NCBI RefSeq assembly: GCF_017831975.1
Contig: NZ_JAFDSS010000001.1
Location: forward strand, 434,001 to 498,000
From: Microbacterium terrae
GTDB lineage: Bacteria > Actinomycetota > Actinomycetes > Actinomycetales > Microbacteriaceae
DNA: 64,000 nucleotides
Reading direction: 5' to 3'
Shown: in pieces, positions 9,001 to 16,683 of the stretch
Position numbering within the stretch: the stretch's first letter is position 1
Layout of the letters: every line of letters starts with the position of its first letter
Position numbers and translations under genes: made by a program
The notes under the pieces: model-generated
What the model was told of the DNA's origin: nothing
The model's input: the letters and a program-made list of their open reading frames with translations, nothing else
The model's database searches: none

Positions 9001-9447
9001 CGGGCGTCCGAAGGCCGGCGGCAGAGTCTCGGGCGGCGGGTGCCTCGCCACATCGTTGGTCTCCTGGCTGAGGCGCTGGGGCCCATGCCTGACGAGATGC
9101 GCCATTCGCTCGACGAGCGCCGCGGTCTCATGGATGCCCGCGCCATGGCGCTTGTCGATCGGGCACGCGAGCGTGGGGACCAATGGCTCCATGAGCTCGG
9201 CGCGGCACCGGTTGCATCGACACAAGCTGTCTGGCGTCGCGCTGCGACTGTCGTCGCCGCATACCGCGATCGGTACGACGTCCGCAGTCGCGATGCGATC
9301 GGCCCAGAACCTGAGACCGACGCCCAGAGACGGGATGCCGCAGCCGCTCGTGCAGCGATCGACGCAGCCCGTCGAGCTGAACGCGCGGCGCAGCAGGCTC
9401 CGGTGGGGCGTCCGACGCATCGGCGAGGAGCCACGCTCTCCCGATGA
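6007..9447 (+). CDS. MobF/TrwC-family conjugative relaxase-helicase
   Basis: A 1,146-residue relaxase starting at GTG 6007, six bases after GGAGGAGGT. The N-terminal TrwC domain has tyrosines at about residues 37-38 (RYYSAEG), which may act in nicking although the first catalytic tyrosine of TrwC is usually closer to the N-terminus, and the metal-binding triad HLHTH at 192-196. A RecD/TraI-type helicase follows, with Walker A GPAGAGKTT at 518-526, Walker B IIDEAS with Asp591-Glu592, and late helicase motifs AITAHRAQG and YVSMTRGRE. It nicks oriT, is covalently carried with the strand and unwinds it. The last 250 residues are helical and alanine-rich. The oriT is probably in the 105-bp upstream gap. 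Confidence 0.93.
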   Translation: MTVSMRVMSAGDGYKYLLRTVAAGDGDRSLSTPLTRYYSAEGTPPGRWMGGGLASLGRSIHTGAEVSERQLQLLIGMGRHPISGEPLGRAYPQYAPTDDAASRRRAVAGYDFTFSIPKSASVLWGVAGASIQERIVGAHHAAVAQTVAYLEREVAATRIGATARDGAVAQVGVAGIIATAFDHFDSRAGDPHLHTHVVISNKVQTLLDGKWRSLDGRPLHAAVVALSELHEALFADELTRRLGVAWEPRQRGRDRNIAWAISGVPENLVREFSSRARDIDVATDALIAEFLERHGRRPEPATIMKLRAQATLSTRPEKTVRSLAELTAAWRDRAGQILDRDAASWARSVAQGAPPTVVRAEDVPLEVVESLGRSVVDAVAEKRTTWRRWNLLAEAARQTMKYRFAAASDREVITEMVADAAERASLRLTAPELASSPVEFQRADGSSVFRPRAGALFTAHTLMDAEARLLARSRNLLAPRVDPHILRRRTAVVTLSNAQVTALAAVLGSGRALDVLVGPAGAGKTTAMLALRKAWEATHGAGSVVGLAPSAAAAHVLAADIGIATENTAKWWQNHLMRGETLRAGQLVIIDEASLAGTLSLDRITELATDAGAKVLLVGDHAQLQAVDAGGAFALLVHDRDDVAHLSDVHRFRHDWEKRASIQLRDGDVDVVETYAENDRIREGTVEAMIDEAYSAWRKDMGAGKSSILVSDSNDAIATLNARARADRILAGEVTGAHEVELRDGSRAARGDIVITRLNDRRLRTGRSWVRNGDRWVVDEVLAGGELRVRRADAKRSWSVALPADYVAENLDLGYAITAHRAQGITTDTAHTLVQSGMTRENLYVSMTRGREANTAYVSTDRPDLEHVEPHPGDDARATARTVLRGVMQHVGAALSAHERMGAEQDNWGSIAQLAAEYETIAAAAQRPRWVALIEASGLTREQAAAAIESDAFGHLSAELRRAEAGGANVDALLPAVVRSRGFDDAQDTAAVLAARVARASEGRRQSLGRRVPRHIVGLLAEALGPMPDEMRHSLDERRGLMDARAMALVDRARERGDQWLHELGAAPVASTQAVWRRAATVVAAYRDRYDVRSRDAIGPEPETDAQRRDAAAARAAIDAARRAERAAQQAPVGRPTHRRGATLSR

Positions 9448-9587
9448 GGCCCCTACCGAGTGTCCGCGGACCGTTCTAGCATGAGCCGTAGCAACCTCAT
9501 CTGCGCCACCGCTCGGTGCGGCGGCACGACATCGGCTCCGGCCAGTCCCTTCACGTTCTCGTTGCTGAACCTACGGAGGGAAGCCGC

Positions 9588-9977
9588 ATGTTCGGACTCA
9601 TCTGGAGCCTCAGCGCTCACATCCATTCGTTCCTACGTCGCGCGATGCCGACGAACCTCTTGATCGCCGCGATCATGACCCGCCGCGGGCTCAAGTGGGG
9701 CGCGCCTGCGATGCTCCTCGCCCCCGTGTACCTGCTTGGCGCCGTCGTCTCTGTCGGACTCATCGGTCAAGGGGCGCCGAAGTGGCTGTACCTGCTCGCG
9801 TTCATCTGCCTGTGGAATGCGATCAAGTTTGTGGTTGTCGGCCCGGTGACCCTGATCCGCCTCGCCTACCTTCGGATGCTTGAGGCTCGCGCGCGTCACG
9901 TAGCCGCGTTGCCCGTCGCGAGCGACGGCACCGAGGTGGCTCGGGTTGAAGCGGAGCGCGCCGGCGCGACCGTCTGA
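9588..9977 (+). CDS. Small membrane protein of the element
   Basis: A 129-residue protein with a strong GGAGGG site seven bases before ATG 9588. Two hydrophobic regions (about residues 36-58 and 64-90, WLYLLAFICLWNAIKFVV) predict an integral membrane protein, with a short acidic/alanine-rich tail. Proteins like this follow relaxase genes in Microbacteriaceae elements and are sometimes labelled sulfate permease in annotations; nothing here (length, motifs) supports a transporter. A role in mating-pair or element maintenance is only an inference. Confidence 0.7.
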   Translation: MFGLIWSLSAHIHSFLRRAMPTNLLIAAIMTRRGLKWGAPAMLLAPVYLLGAVVSVGLIGQGAPKWLYLLAFICLWNAIKFVVVGPVTLIRLAYLRMLEARARHVAALPVASDGTEVARVEAERAGATV

Positions 9978-10104
9978 CGCTGGCGGACCCACCGCTCGCT
10001 TTCGATCCGTATCCGGGCACTGCACGCAAAAGGGGGTTGCTCGCGCTTAGGAGCCCGTTGTCGAATCGATCGCTGTTGTCGGAGCCTGTCGGTACGCTCT
10101 GAGC

Positions 10105-10386
10105 ATGAGTCTGATTGACCGGGCCGAACCGCGACGCGAGTCCGCCATCGCGGCCATGGATCCAGCTGATCAAGCCGCGCGGGGGCCGTACTTCGCGCTG
10201 TATCAGTCAGCCTTCACCAACGCGAGGCTGGTCTGCGTCTCCTACTTCCCTGACCGGGCCATCGTGCGGAAGTTCCTGACTGACCTCGCGTGCGAGACGA
10301 AGGCGTGGTGCGCGCCCGCCCCGACGCACATGATCCATCGCGACGGGGCTAAGTTCGCCGGCCCGCTCGCCGTGGAGACGTCGTGA
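10105..10386 (+). CDS. Hypothetical protein coupled to qatA
   Basis: A 93-residue soluble protein I cannot assign to a family. Its TGA overlaps the GTG start of qatA (GTGA), so the two are translationally coupled and this gene opens the Qat operon. No Shine-Dalgarno is visible; TACGCT lies a few bases before the ATG, compatible with leaderless expression. It contains two cysteines around residues 65-69 (LACETKAWCAPAP) and an N-terminal alanine-rich stretch. It might be an accessory or regulatory Qat component, or simply the residue of an older gene. Confidence 0.6.
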   Translation: MSLIDRAEPRRESAIAAMDPADQAARGPYFALYQSAFTNARLVCVSYFPDRAIVRKFLTDLACETKAWCAPAPTHMIHRDGAKFAGPLAVETS

Positions 10387-12248
10387 GCACCGATATCTAT
10401 CCGCTATTCCTAGACGAGCCGACCGACGTCGACCTGCTGTCGTTCGACGCTGTCGCCGGCACGGTCGTCGATGCCCTGCTCGACCCCCGTCTTGACCCCA
10501 TTGCGCTTGGACTCTCGGGCTCATGGGGGAGCGGCAAGACCTCAGTGCTGCGCATCATCGCAAAGCAGTTGAAGCCGAAGCCGGGCGAGCCGGTGTCGTG
10601 TCTCATCATCGAGACTGACCCGTGGCGATACGACCCACAGCTCGGAATCAAAGAGTCGCTGATTGGCGAGATCCTCTCAGCCATCGAGGAGGCTCTCCCC
10701 GAGGAGGGCGTCGGCGCGCAGTCGAAGGCGCTCGTCAAGCGTCTCTTGAAGCGGATCGACTGGACCAAGGCGATGAAGCTCGCTGCCCAGTCTGCGGTCA
10801 CAGTGTCCCTGCCCTCGCTCGATAGCGTGCTGAGCCTCGTCAAGCCGAAGGAAGGCGGAGACGAGAACGGCCCTGAGCCGATCACAGACATGGTGCAGTT
10901 CCGTGCCGAGTTCCGCGCTCTCCTCGAGTCGGAGGGTATGGAGACGATCAAGAACGTCGTCGTACTTGTCGACGACCTGGACCGCTGCCTTCCCGAGACC
11001 GTCGTCGAGACGCTCGAGACCATCAGACTCTTCCTATCGGTGCCGAAGATGTCGTTCGTCATCGCTGCTGACGAAGAGCGCGTTGCAGACGCAATCGCTA
11101 CTCGCTATCCCGCTGCTCCTGAAGCGAAGCCGGGCGAAGAGACCCCGGCCCAGCTCTATCTGCACAAGATCGTTCAGACCTCGGTGCCCGTACCCGCGCT
11201 CTCGGACTTCGACACTGAGGCCTACCTTGTCCTCCTTCAGATCCGCGCGCTGGTCGAACCAGCCGAGTACGCGCAGATCGTGAGCGATGTCTCTGTCGCA
11301 CGGCGTGGTGCGATCGCGTTGGAAACAGTCGCCTCGCTCCAGAAGGACGAGTTCCTCGAGCAGCGCAACAACGCGGCCCGAATTCGCCCGATCGTTCATG
11401 AGAAGACGAAGGGCAACCCTCGACGCATCAAGCGATTCCTGAACGACCTGTCGGTGCGATTGAGCATCGCGGCTCGCCGCGGAATCACACTGGACGCGGC
11501 CACGATCGCGAAGCTCATGGTGCTCGAGCAGTACTTCCCTGACGAGTTTAAGGAGGTCACCGGCTGGCTGCGCGAGCAGACGCTCCGGCAAAATCTCGCT
11601 GCCCTCGAAGCGCAGGCCGGCACGCCTCAGGCTGACGACGAAGCGGAACAACCCGAACCAACGGACGACGCCGAAACCGAAGAGGACGGCGGTGCTGCTG
11701 TCGAAGCGGGAGCAGGAAGCGAGGCTTCTAAGCCACGGTTTGGCGACGGACTGATCCGTTGGGCGCGGCTTTCTCCGCCGCTCGCCAAGAAGGACATCGC
11801 GCCGTATCTCGTCTTCGCAGCAAGCTTCAAGAGCGTCTTCCTGGCTTCCGAAGGACTGCCGGAATCGATCCGCGACATCGCGACGCAGATCCTGTCGCGA
11901 TCGGTTGGTGAAGCCCGTCGCGTGACCGAGGACATGCTTCGCAACCTGCAGAGCAGCGAAGCGGACAAGCTGATCCACCACATCGGTGGCGTGATCGCTG
12001 ATGAGCCACAGAAGCAGTCGGCCGGCATCGTCGCGATACTTCGCATTGTTCGTGTTCAGCCATCGTCTGTGGCGACGGCTATCGCGGCACTGAAGCGGTT
12101 GCGGCCTGCGGATCTCAAGGTGGGCGGTTTCATTCAGCTTCGTGCGGACGACCCTGAGCCGATTGTCGAGCAGATGACGCAGATGGCGAACGTCAGCGGA
12201 CGTAAGGAACTCATTGAAGCTGTTGCTGCTGCCAAGGAGGGCATCTAG
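10383..12248 (+). CDS. qatA: QatA: KAP-family P-loop NTPase of the Qat anti-phage system
   Basis: The 621-residue product is a KAP-type P-loop NTPase: Walker A GSWGSGKT at about residues 46-53, Walker B VVVLVDDLDRC ending near residue 199, and the KAP-typical GNPRRIKRFLN motif around residue 345. An acidic low-complexity linker (residues about 415-450) separates the ATPase from a helical C-terminal domain. In the QatABCD defence system the ATPase acts with B, C and D to block phage; mechanism is not settled. Starts at GTG 10383 overlapping the preceding stop, and the next gene follows by two bases. Identification rests on domain type plus the full four-gene order. Confidence 0.85.
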   Translation: MSTDIYPLFLDEPTDVDLLSFDAVAGTVVDALLDPRLDPIALGLSGSWGSGKTSVLRIIAKQLKPKPGEPVSCLIIETDPWRYDPQLGIKESLIGEILSAIEEALPEEGVGAQSKALVKRLLKRIDWTKAMKLAAQSAVTVSLPSLDSVLSLVKPKEGGDENGPEPITDMVQFRAEFRALLESEGMETIKNVVVLVDDLDRCLPETVVETLETIRLFLSVPKMSFVIAADEERVADAIATRYPAAPEAKPGEETPAQLYLHKIVQTSVPVPALSDFDTEAYLVLLQIRALVEPAEYAQIVSDVSVARRGAIALETVASLQKDEFLEQRNNAARIRPIVHEKTKGNPRRIKRFLNDLSVRLSIAARRGITLDAATIAKLMVLEQYFPDEFKEVTGWLREQTLRQNLAALEAQAGTPQADDEAEQPEPTDDAETEEDGGAAVEAGAGSEASKPRFGDGLIRWARLSPPLAKKDIAPYLVFAASFKSVFLASEGLPESIRDIATQILSRSVGEARRVTEDMLRNLQSSEADKLIHHIGGVIADEPQKQSAGIVAILRIVRVQPSSVATAIAALKRLRPADLKVGGFIQLRADDPEPIVEQMTQMANVSGRKELIEAVAAAKEGI

Positions 12249-12250
12249 TC

Positions 12251-12997
12251 ATGGGGACGAGCTCGTCGTATAAGGGGTCGACGGGCAAGGTCGGTCGTGC
12301 CCTCCGCGATGGCGTCGGCCAGTGGGCGGATGGTCAGTCGGCCGGCCAGAAGTCGCGCATTCCTGAGGGTGTCGTCGCTCAGGCGCTGAAGATCCCCGTG
12401 TTCTCGCGCCGCTCGTCAGGTGGCGGTGGCGGTGGGGCCGGCGGTGGCACTGGCCGCAAGCAGAGCGCCCCGCGTCGTGACGCGCGCGCGTATGCCGCGA
12501 CCGCGAGCCGTGCTGCCAATCTCGCCCGGGCTTTCCGCGAAGGTGATCGCGAGGCCCTCACAAAAGCCGGTCTCGACTTCGATTCGCTATCCGCCCTGCC
12601 TACCCGAGCCGAAATGGTTCGAGCCATTCTCGACGTCGTCTGCGAGGCGCAGACTTCCAGCGACATCCCCGCCGAAGAGCAGCGAGACATCGCACATCAC
12701 CTTCTCGAGTGGATGCTCGACACGGATGTGAATCCATCGACGCCGGACGCCGCCGCTACCGCTGAACACGCTATCGGCGTGATGATCGCCGAGATCTTCA
12801 TCTCCGAATCAGACGAGTTCACCTCGACCGGCTCGGTGTCGCGCGAGGACTTCATCGATGAGGTCTACGACGCGAGCCATCAGTTGGCCGCACGCGCCAA
12901 TCTGTCTGAGGCGGGTGCAAGTCCGGATGCTATCGACTCGGCTATCGAGCGTGGCCTTCATAGTCTCCGCCGCATCTTCAAAGACGGAGCCGAGTAA
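12251..12997 (+). CDS. qatB: QatB: Qat anti-phage system associated protein
   Basis: A 248-residue protein of the QatB type: basic N-terminus beginning MGTSSSYKGS, a glycine-run linker at about residues 57-68, then a helical domain. AAGGAGGG precedes ATG 12251, two bases after the qatA stop, and its TAA overlaps the qatC ATG by one base. QatB has no recognised enzymatic domain; in the known system all four genes are needed for protection, so a structural or adaptor role is likely. Assigned mainly from its position between a KAP ATPase and a QueC-like enzyme and from the characteristic Gly-rich N-terminal region. Confidence 0.8.
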   Translation: MGTSSSYKGSTGKVGRALRDGVGQWADGQSAGQKSRIPEGVVAQALKIPVFSRRSSGGGGGGAGGGTGRKQSAPRRDARAYAATASRAANLARAFREGDREALTKAGLDFDSLSALPTRAEMVRAILDVVCEAQTSSDIPAEEQRDIAHHLLEWMLDTDVNPSTPDAAATAEHAIGVMIAEIFISESDEFTSTGSVSREDFIDEVYDASHQLAARANLSEAGASPDAIDSAIERGLHSLRRIFKDGAE

Positions 12998-14292
12998 TGG
13001 TGTTCTCCTATGAGCTGACTGTCACGCCCGTCCCATCCACGCCGACCTCCGATGCGGATCGAACCTTCTATTGGCATGACGCCCATTCCCACCGGTACTT
13101 CCGGGCAAACTACGGACCGCTGCTGGGTGGCCTTGGCGCAGTCAACGACCGCAACATCGATCTGGTCCGCATCGCTATTGCCGTGCTCGCAGCGGACCGC
13201 TCGTCGCTGCGCTCGGGTCGGCTGTCCAACTGGAATCAGCGGGACATCTCCGTCGCTGTGGAAGTGCTCGCGGCAAGTCCGTGGCGGACCGTTCAGCCTG
13301 AGCTCGAGAAGCTCCTCGGCTTCCTCACCGGCGATATCTGGCGGTTCACGTTTCGGGAAGACGCCGGAGGTCCGGAACAGATCGCTACTGTCGGTCTCGG
13401 CGCAACGCGCGTAGTGCTCCTCAGCGGCGGAGCGGACTCAGCGACGGGTGCTCTGCTCTCCGCGGTCGACCTCGCTTCGCGCGGTGAACAACAGGTCCTG
13501 GTCTCGCACTGGGCATCCTCCAATCTGACCCCGGTTCAGTCGAGAGTCGCAGCCGCGATTGAGGAGATCGCGCCCGGAACCACTGCCGATCATGTGAAGG
13601 TGTTGCTGGCGCGGGGTCGTCATTCACCGACTGGCAAGGCCTACGGCAAGGAGAACTCGACGCGGTCACGTTCGTTCCTCTTCATTGCTTTGGGGCTCGC
13701 GGTGGCTTCGGTTCACAAAGTGCCGCTCTGGCTGCCCGAGAACGGTTATGCATCGATCAACCCGCCGCTCTCTCGAAGTCGTCGGGGGAGCCTCTCAACG
13801 AAGACAACGCATCCGAAGTTCCTCGGCGACCTGATCTCCCTGCTCGCATCGGTGGGAGCGCACCACGATCTGGTCAACCCGCACGCGGCCGAAACGAAGG
13901 GCGAGATGTTCCAGCGTGTCCGAGAGCTGCTCGGAAACGAGCGCGCGAGCAAGTTCCTGAGCGATACGTGGTCGTGCTCGCACACTGGCCAGAAGTCGTA
14001 CGGGATCCCGGCTTCGGTGGCGTGCGGAGTGTGCTTCGGGTGTGTGCTTCGACGGGCCTCGTTTCACGCGTCCGGATTGGACGACAGCACGCCCTATCTC
14101 GTACCCGCGGACGACCAGCAGACGGCCTGGGTGAAGGAGAAATCCGTGGTGCCGGCCATGAGTGATTTCCTGCGCGATTCATTCGGTGAATCGGATCTTG
14201 CGAAGCTCCAGCTCCCGTCGAGCATCGCTCTAGCCGACGCTCTCGAACTGTGCCGACGAGGACGCGAGGAACTGCAAGGGCTCGACCTATGA
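12997..14292 (+). CDS. qatC: QatC: QueC-like PP-loop ATPase of the Qat system
   Basis: The 431-residue protein has the PP-loop ATP pyrophosphatase signature LLSGGADSATGAL (Ser143 to Ser148) and four cysteines at 327, 343, 346 and 349 that match the zinc site of QueC, the 7-cyano-7-deazaguanine synthase. Defence-associated QueC-like enzymes are thought to modify a substrate other than the queuosine precursor, possibly a protein terminus; that is family knowledge, not visible here. About 180 residues longer than housekeeping QueC, with an extra N-terminal domain. No queD, queE or queF gene is nearby, which argues for the defence role. Confidence 0.88.
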   Translation: MVFSYELTVTPVPSTPTSDADRTFYWHDAHSHRYFRANYGPLLGGLGAVNDRNIDLVRIAIAVLAADRSSLRSGRLSNWNQRDISVAVEVLAASPWRTVQPELEKLLGFLTGDIWRFTFREDAGGPEQIATVGLGATRVVLLSGGADSATGALLSAVDLASRGEQQVLVSHWASSNLTPVQSRVAAAIEEIAPGTTADHVKVLLARGRHSPTGKAYGKENSTRSRSFLFIALGLAVASVHKVPLWLPENGYASINPPLSRSRRGSLSTKTTHPKFLGDLISLLASVGAHHDLVNPHAAETKGEMFQRVRELLGNERASKFLSDTWSCSHTGQKSYGIPASVACGVCFGCVLRRASFHASGLDDSTPYLVPADDQQTAWVKEKSVVPAMSDFLRDSFGESDLAKLQLPSSIALADALELCRRGREELQGLDL

Positions 14293-15059
14293 GGGTCCCC
14301 CCACCGCTCGACACCCATGCGCACGTGGACCCAGGCATCGATGGTGCCGAGCTGCGAAAACTCGGCGCCTTCATTTTTGCGATGACTCGGTCCCTCGACG
14401 AGTTCGAAACAGTGCGATCCCGCTCTGATCTCAGGACGCTCTGGGGTGTCGGGGTTCACCCGGGACTCGTCCGAGCGCAGACAGCATTCACGGTCGAGCG
14501 TTTCCGACAGCACATTCAAGACACGCCACTCGTGGGTGAGGTCGGCCTAGACGGCTCGAGTCGAGTGCCGATCGAGCTGCAGACGGCAACATTCCGACAC
14601 GTTCTAGAGGAGCTCCAGCGTCACCCTCGGATAGTGAGCGTGCATAGTTCCGGCGCGCACCTGCGCGTGCTGCGAGAGCTGCATCGCACTCCGGTCGAAG
14701 GCGTCATCCTGCATTGGTGGACCGGGGGAGCTGAGGCCACCGAAGAGGCTGTCCGGCTCGGGTGCTACTTCTCCCTGCCGCCAGCCATGATGTCCGCGGA
14801 TGAGACACTCAGCGTGATCCCGCCCGACCGCATCCTTTCGGAGACTGACCACCCTTACGGGGATCGCCGCGTACCCGGACGAAGGCAGCCAGGTGGCACT
14901 AGCGAAGTCGAGCAGTGCACAGCACAACGTTTCGGCGTCGACAAGCTCAGTCAGCGTTTCTCGTTCTGGGACAACTTCGCTCGCCTCGTGCAGCAGGCCG
15001 GGGTTAGAGATCGCCTTGGCAGTGAGTGGCGAGATGTTCTCGATAGACACAGCCGCTGA
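14289..15059 (+). CDS. qatD: QatD: TatD-like metal-dependent DNase of the Qat system
   Basis: A 256-residue TatD-family amidohydrolase-fold nuclease. Metal ligands are visible as DTHAHVD near the N-terminus, GEVGLDG around residues 86-92, VHSSGAH around 119 and the terminal ETDHPYGD around 187-194. ATG 14289 overlaps the qatC stop (ATGA), confirming a four-gene coupled unit. TatD proteins cut DNA; in Qat the nuclease is expected to be an effector or processing component. Two in-frame longer starts exist but lack any ribosome site. All catalytic positions seem present, so the system looks functional. Confidence 0.88.
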   Translation: MRVPPPLDTHAHVDPGIDGAELRKLGAFIFAMTRSLDEFETVRSRSDLRTLWGVGVHPGLVRAQTAFTVERFRQHIQDTPLVGEVGLDGSSRVPIELQTATFRHVLEELQRHPRIVSVHSSGAHLRVLRELHRTPVEGVILHWWTGGAEATEEAVRLGCYFSLPPAMMSADETLSVIPPDRILSETDHPYGDRRVPGRRQPGGTSEVEQCTAQRFGVDKLSQRFSFWDNFARLVQQAGVRDRLGSEWRDVLDRHSR

Positions 15060-15113
15060 AGTTGCGGCCCCGCTCTTTGAAACCACCCCATAGCTCGCCC
15101 GAGGAGTTCACCG

Positions 15114-16115
15114 ATGAGCGCACCGTACGTCTCGATCAAACGGTTGGTCGATAACTCGCTCGCTGCGATGCTCGCGGCCGTCGAGGTCTACAACAAGCCG
15201 CAGATGACGTACCGCGATGAGGTGACGGTCATGCTGATCGTCAACGCGTGGGAGCTGGCGCTGAAGGCCACCCTGCGGCAGAAGAACCGATCGATTTTCT
15301 ACCCAAAGAAGCGCGGCGAACGCTACCGGTCAATCGCGATTGACGACGCGCTCGGACGCGTCACTGCCAGCAAGCTCTGGCCGGCGGACATCGATGGCCC
15401 CGCCGTTGTGGCAAATGTCAAAGCGCTCACCGGGTACCGGGATCGGGCAATCCACCTGTACAACGCGCAGGGCCTCGGCGCGGTCATCTACCCCTTCTTG
15501 CAGCAGAACATCCTGAACTATCGGGACTTCATGGTTGCCAAGTTCAAGAAGGACCTGGCCGACTCGATGACCTGGCAGCTGCTCCCGCTTGGTGCGACGG
15601 CGCCCGCGGATGCAGTGCAGTTCATGAAGGTCGACAAGAACGCCACGATGGTTGCCGAGGTCGAGGACTTCATCACCGAGCTTCGGCATCTGATGGACGT
15701 CGCTCAGGCGGCAGGCGGCGACATGGGACGGGTGGCCACGGTCTACGACATCCACATGCAATCGCAGAAGAAGATGAGCAGCGCAGATCTCGTGGTCGCA
15801 GTCTCGCCTACCGCTGACGGCCAGATTGCGATCCGCAAGACCGACCCGAACCAGACACACCCGTACAGTGCGACCAAGTTACTCGAGAAGGTCAACGAGA
15901 AGCGCACAGGACGCAAGCTGACGAGCCGTGATCACCAGGCGCTGTGCTGGCAGGATCAGCTTCGCGAGAATCCGAAATACGCGTGGAAGCACACCATCGG
16001 CGCTTCACATTCATGGTCTGGGGAGACTGTCGCATACATGGTCTCGCTGAGTGACGAGCAGTACGACAGTGCCCGAAAGGGCTACAGCGCAAGCCTTCGC
16101 GGAGTTGCGAAGTGA
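15114..16115 (+). CDS. DUF3644 protein with HEPN-like RX4H motif
   Basis: A 333-residue DUF3644 protein beginning 54 bp after qatD behind GAGGAG. Its N-terminal 130 residues are helical and contain Arg109-X4-His114 in YRDRAIHLYN, the arrangement of the RX4-6H active site of HEPN ribonucleases common in toxin and abortive-infection systems; the HEPN link is my inference. The C-terminal half contains two segments resembling a small binding domain (KMSSADLVVAV). The stop overlaps the start of the next, truncated gene (GTGA), so the two were a coupled pair. Position between Qat and the element end suggests a second defence module. Confidence 0.75.
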   Translation: MSAPYVSIKRLVDNSLAAMLAAVEVYNKPQMTYRDEVTVMLIVNAWELALKATLRQKNRSIFYPKKRGERYRSIAIDDALGRVTASKLWPADIDGPAVVANVKALTGYRDRAIHLYNAQGLGAVIYPFLQQNILNYRDFMVAKFKKDLADSMTWQLLPLGATAPADAVQFMKVDKNATMVAEVEDFITELRHLMDVAQAAGGDMGRVATVYDIHMQSQKKMSSADLVVAVSPTADGQIAIRKTDPNQTHPYSATKLLEKVNEKRTGRKLTSRDHQALCWQDQLRENPKYAWKHTIGASHSWSGETVAYMVSLSDEQYDSARKGYSASLRGVAK

Positions 16116-16552
16116 CCAGCCTTACCCTCGAACCGATCCTGCGCCATCCCGGGATTGACCTCGCGGATGCGCTCGTGATTCGTCACGCCTACGTCGAAGA
16201 GCACGAAGACAGCGGCCTCCGAGGCATCCATGCGGAGCCGACCGACGCAGAAATCCTCGCGTACACGAACAATCAGTCGGCGAGCAGCCGGAACTTCCTG
16301 CCACGATGGCGGCGCGCGTTCACGGTGTTTTGCGCCGGCCAGACCTCGTGCGATTGCCGGTCGTGGTGCGGGCCACTCCGGCGCGTTCTGGTGCACAGCG
16401 GTCAGCGCCGCGGCGATGCACGTATAGCCCGTTCTCCGGATGCTCGACTGACGTGCCCTAAACGAACGCACGGGGAAGCCACTCGATGCGCCACCGCTTA
16501 TTCATCGAGAACTCAGCCGAAGTCACTCCAGATTGTCCGAGCGGAGGCGTAG
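16112..16552 (+). pseudogene. Truncated GIY-YIG-type gene at the element end
   Basis: GTG 16112 overlaps the DUF3644 stop. The first 60 residues (LVIRHAYVEEHEDSGLRGIH, TDAEILAYT) match my recollection of the N-terminal domain of a GIY-YIG nuclease family from actinobacteria, normally several hundred residues long. After about base 16,296 the translation loses this character and becomes arginine- and cysteine-rich, and no GIY-YIG catalytic segment follows. The gene therefore appears cut by the rearrangement that formed the element end; the nominal frame runs on to 16552. Confidence 0.5.
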
Positions 16553-16640
16553 TATCGATCTCGTCAACGACAAGAAACGCCAGGTCAGACCTAGGTATGT
16601 CGAGATCACTCGAGGCGTGCAGCACTCTCAGAGAACTCGA

Positions 16641-16683
16641 ATCGAAATCGTGAGGTCGCGGGTTCAAGCCCCGCTCCTGCTAC
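16641..16683 (+). other. attR-like site: 3' part of a tRNA gene
   Basis: Bases 16658-16674 form a perfect T arm (stem GCGGG/CCCGC, loop TTCAAGC), preceded by a five-base variable loop AGGTC and followed by a seven-base acceptor strand TCCTGCT and discriminator A at 16682. There is no D arm or 5' acceptor strand AGCAGGA nearby, so this is not a complete tRNA. Such a fragment with the native terminator behind it is what integration at a tRNA 3' end leaves. The upstream limit is uncertain; isotype not assigned. Confidence 0.75.

Larger units (their letters stand above)
1..16683. mobile_element. Right-hand part of an integrative conjugative/mobilizable element
   Basis: The block combines a MobF relaxase, an ArdC-like antirestriction protein, a primase-polymerase and a DUF2637 Spd-type membrane protein, which is the core of actinobacterial integrative elements, with defence cargo (Qat system, DUF3644 protein). 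It ends at a tRNA 3' fragment followed by a strong terminator, as expected for an attachment site. The left end, integrase, coupling protein and VirB4-type ATPase are not in the window, so whether it is self-transmissible cannot be judged. The exact crossover base is inferred. Confidence 0.85.

Noticed and set aside
7114..9420. A 768-codon open frame antisense to the relaxase
   Set aside because: High G+C gives long antisense frames; translation is low-complexity and arginine-rich while the plus strand has clear relaxase and helicase motifs.
12997..14292. Housekeeping QueC for queuosine synthesis
   Set aside because: It is much longer than QueC, sits in the four-gene Qat order and has no queuosine genes around it.
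16082..16471. Minus-strand frame of 129 codons at the element end
   Set aside because: No ribosome site or domain; overlaps the DUF3644 gene end and the truncated GIY-YIG-type gene.
16560..16683. Complete tRNA gene
   Set aside because: The T arm and acceptor 3' strand are present but no matching 5' acceptor strand or D arm, and the anticodon stem does not close cleanly.
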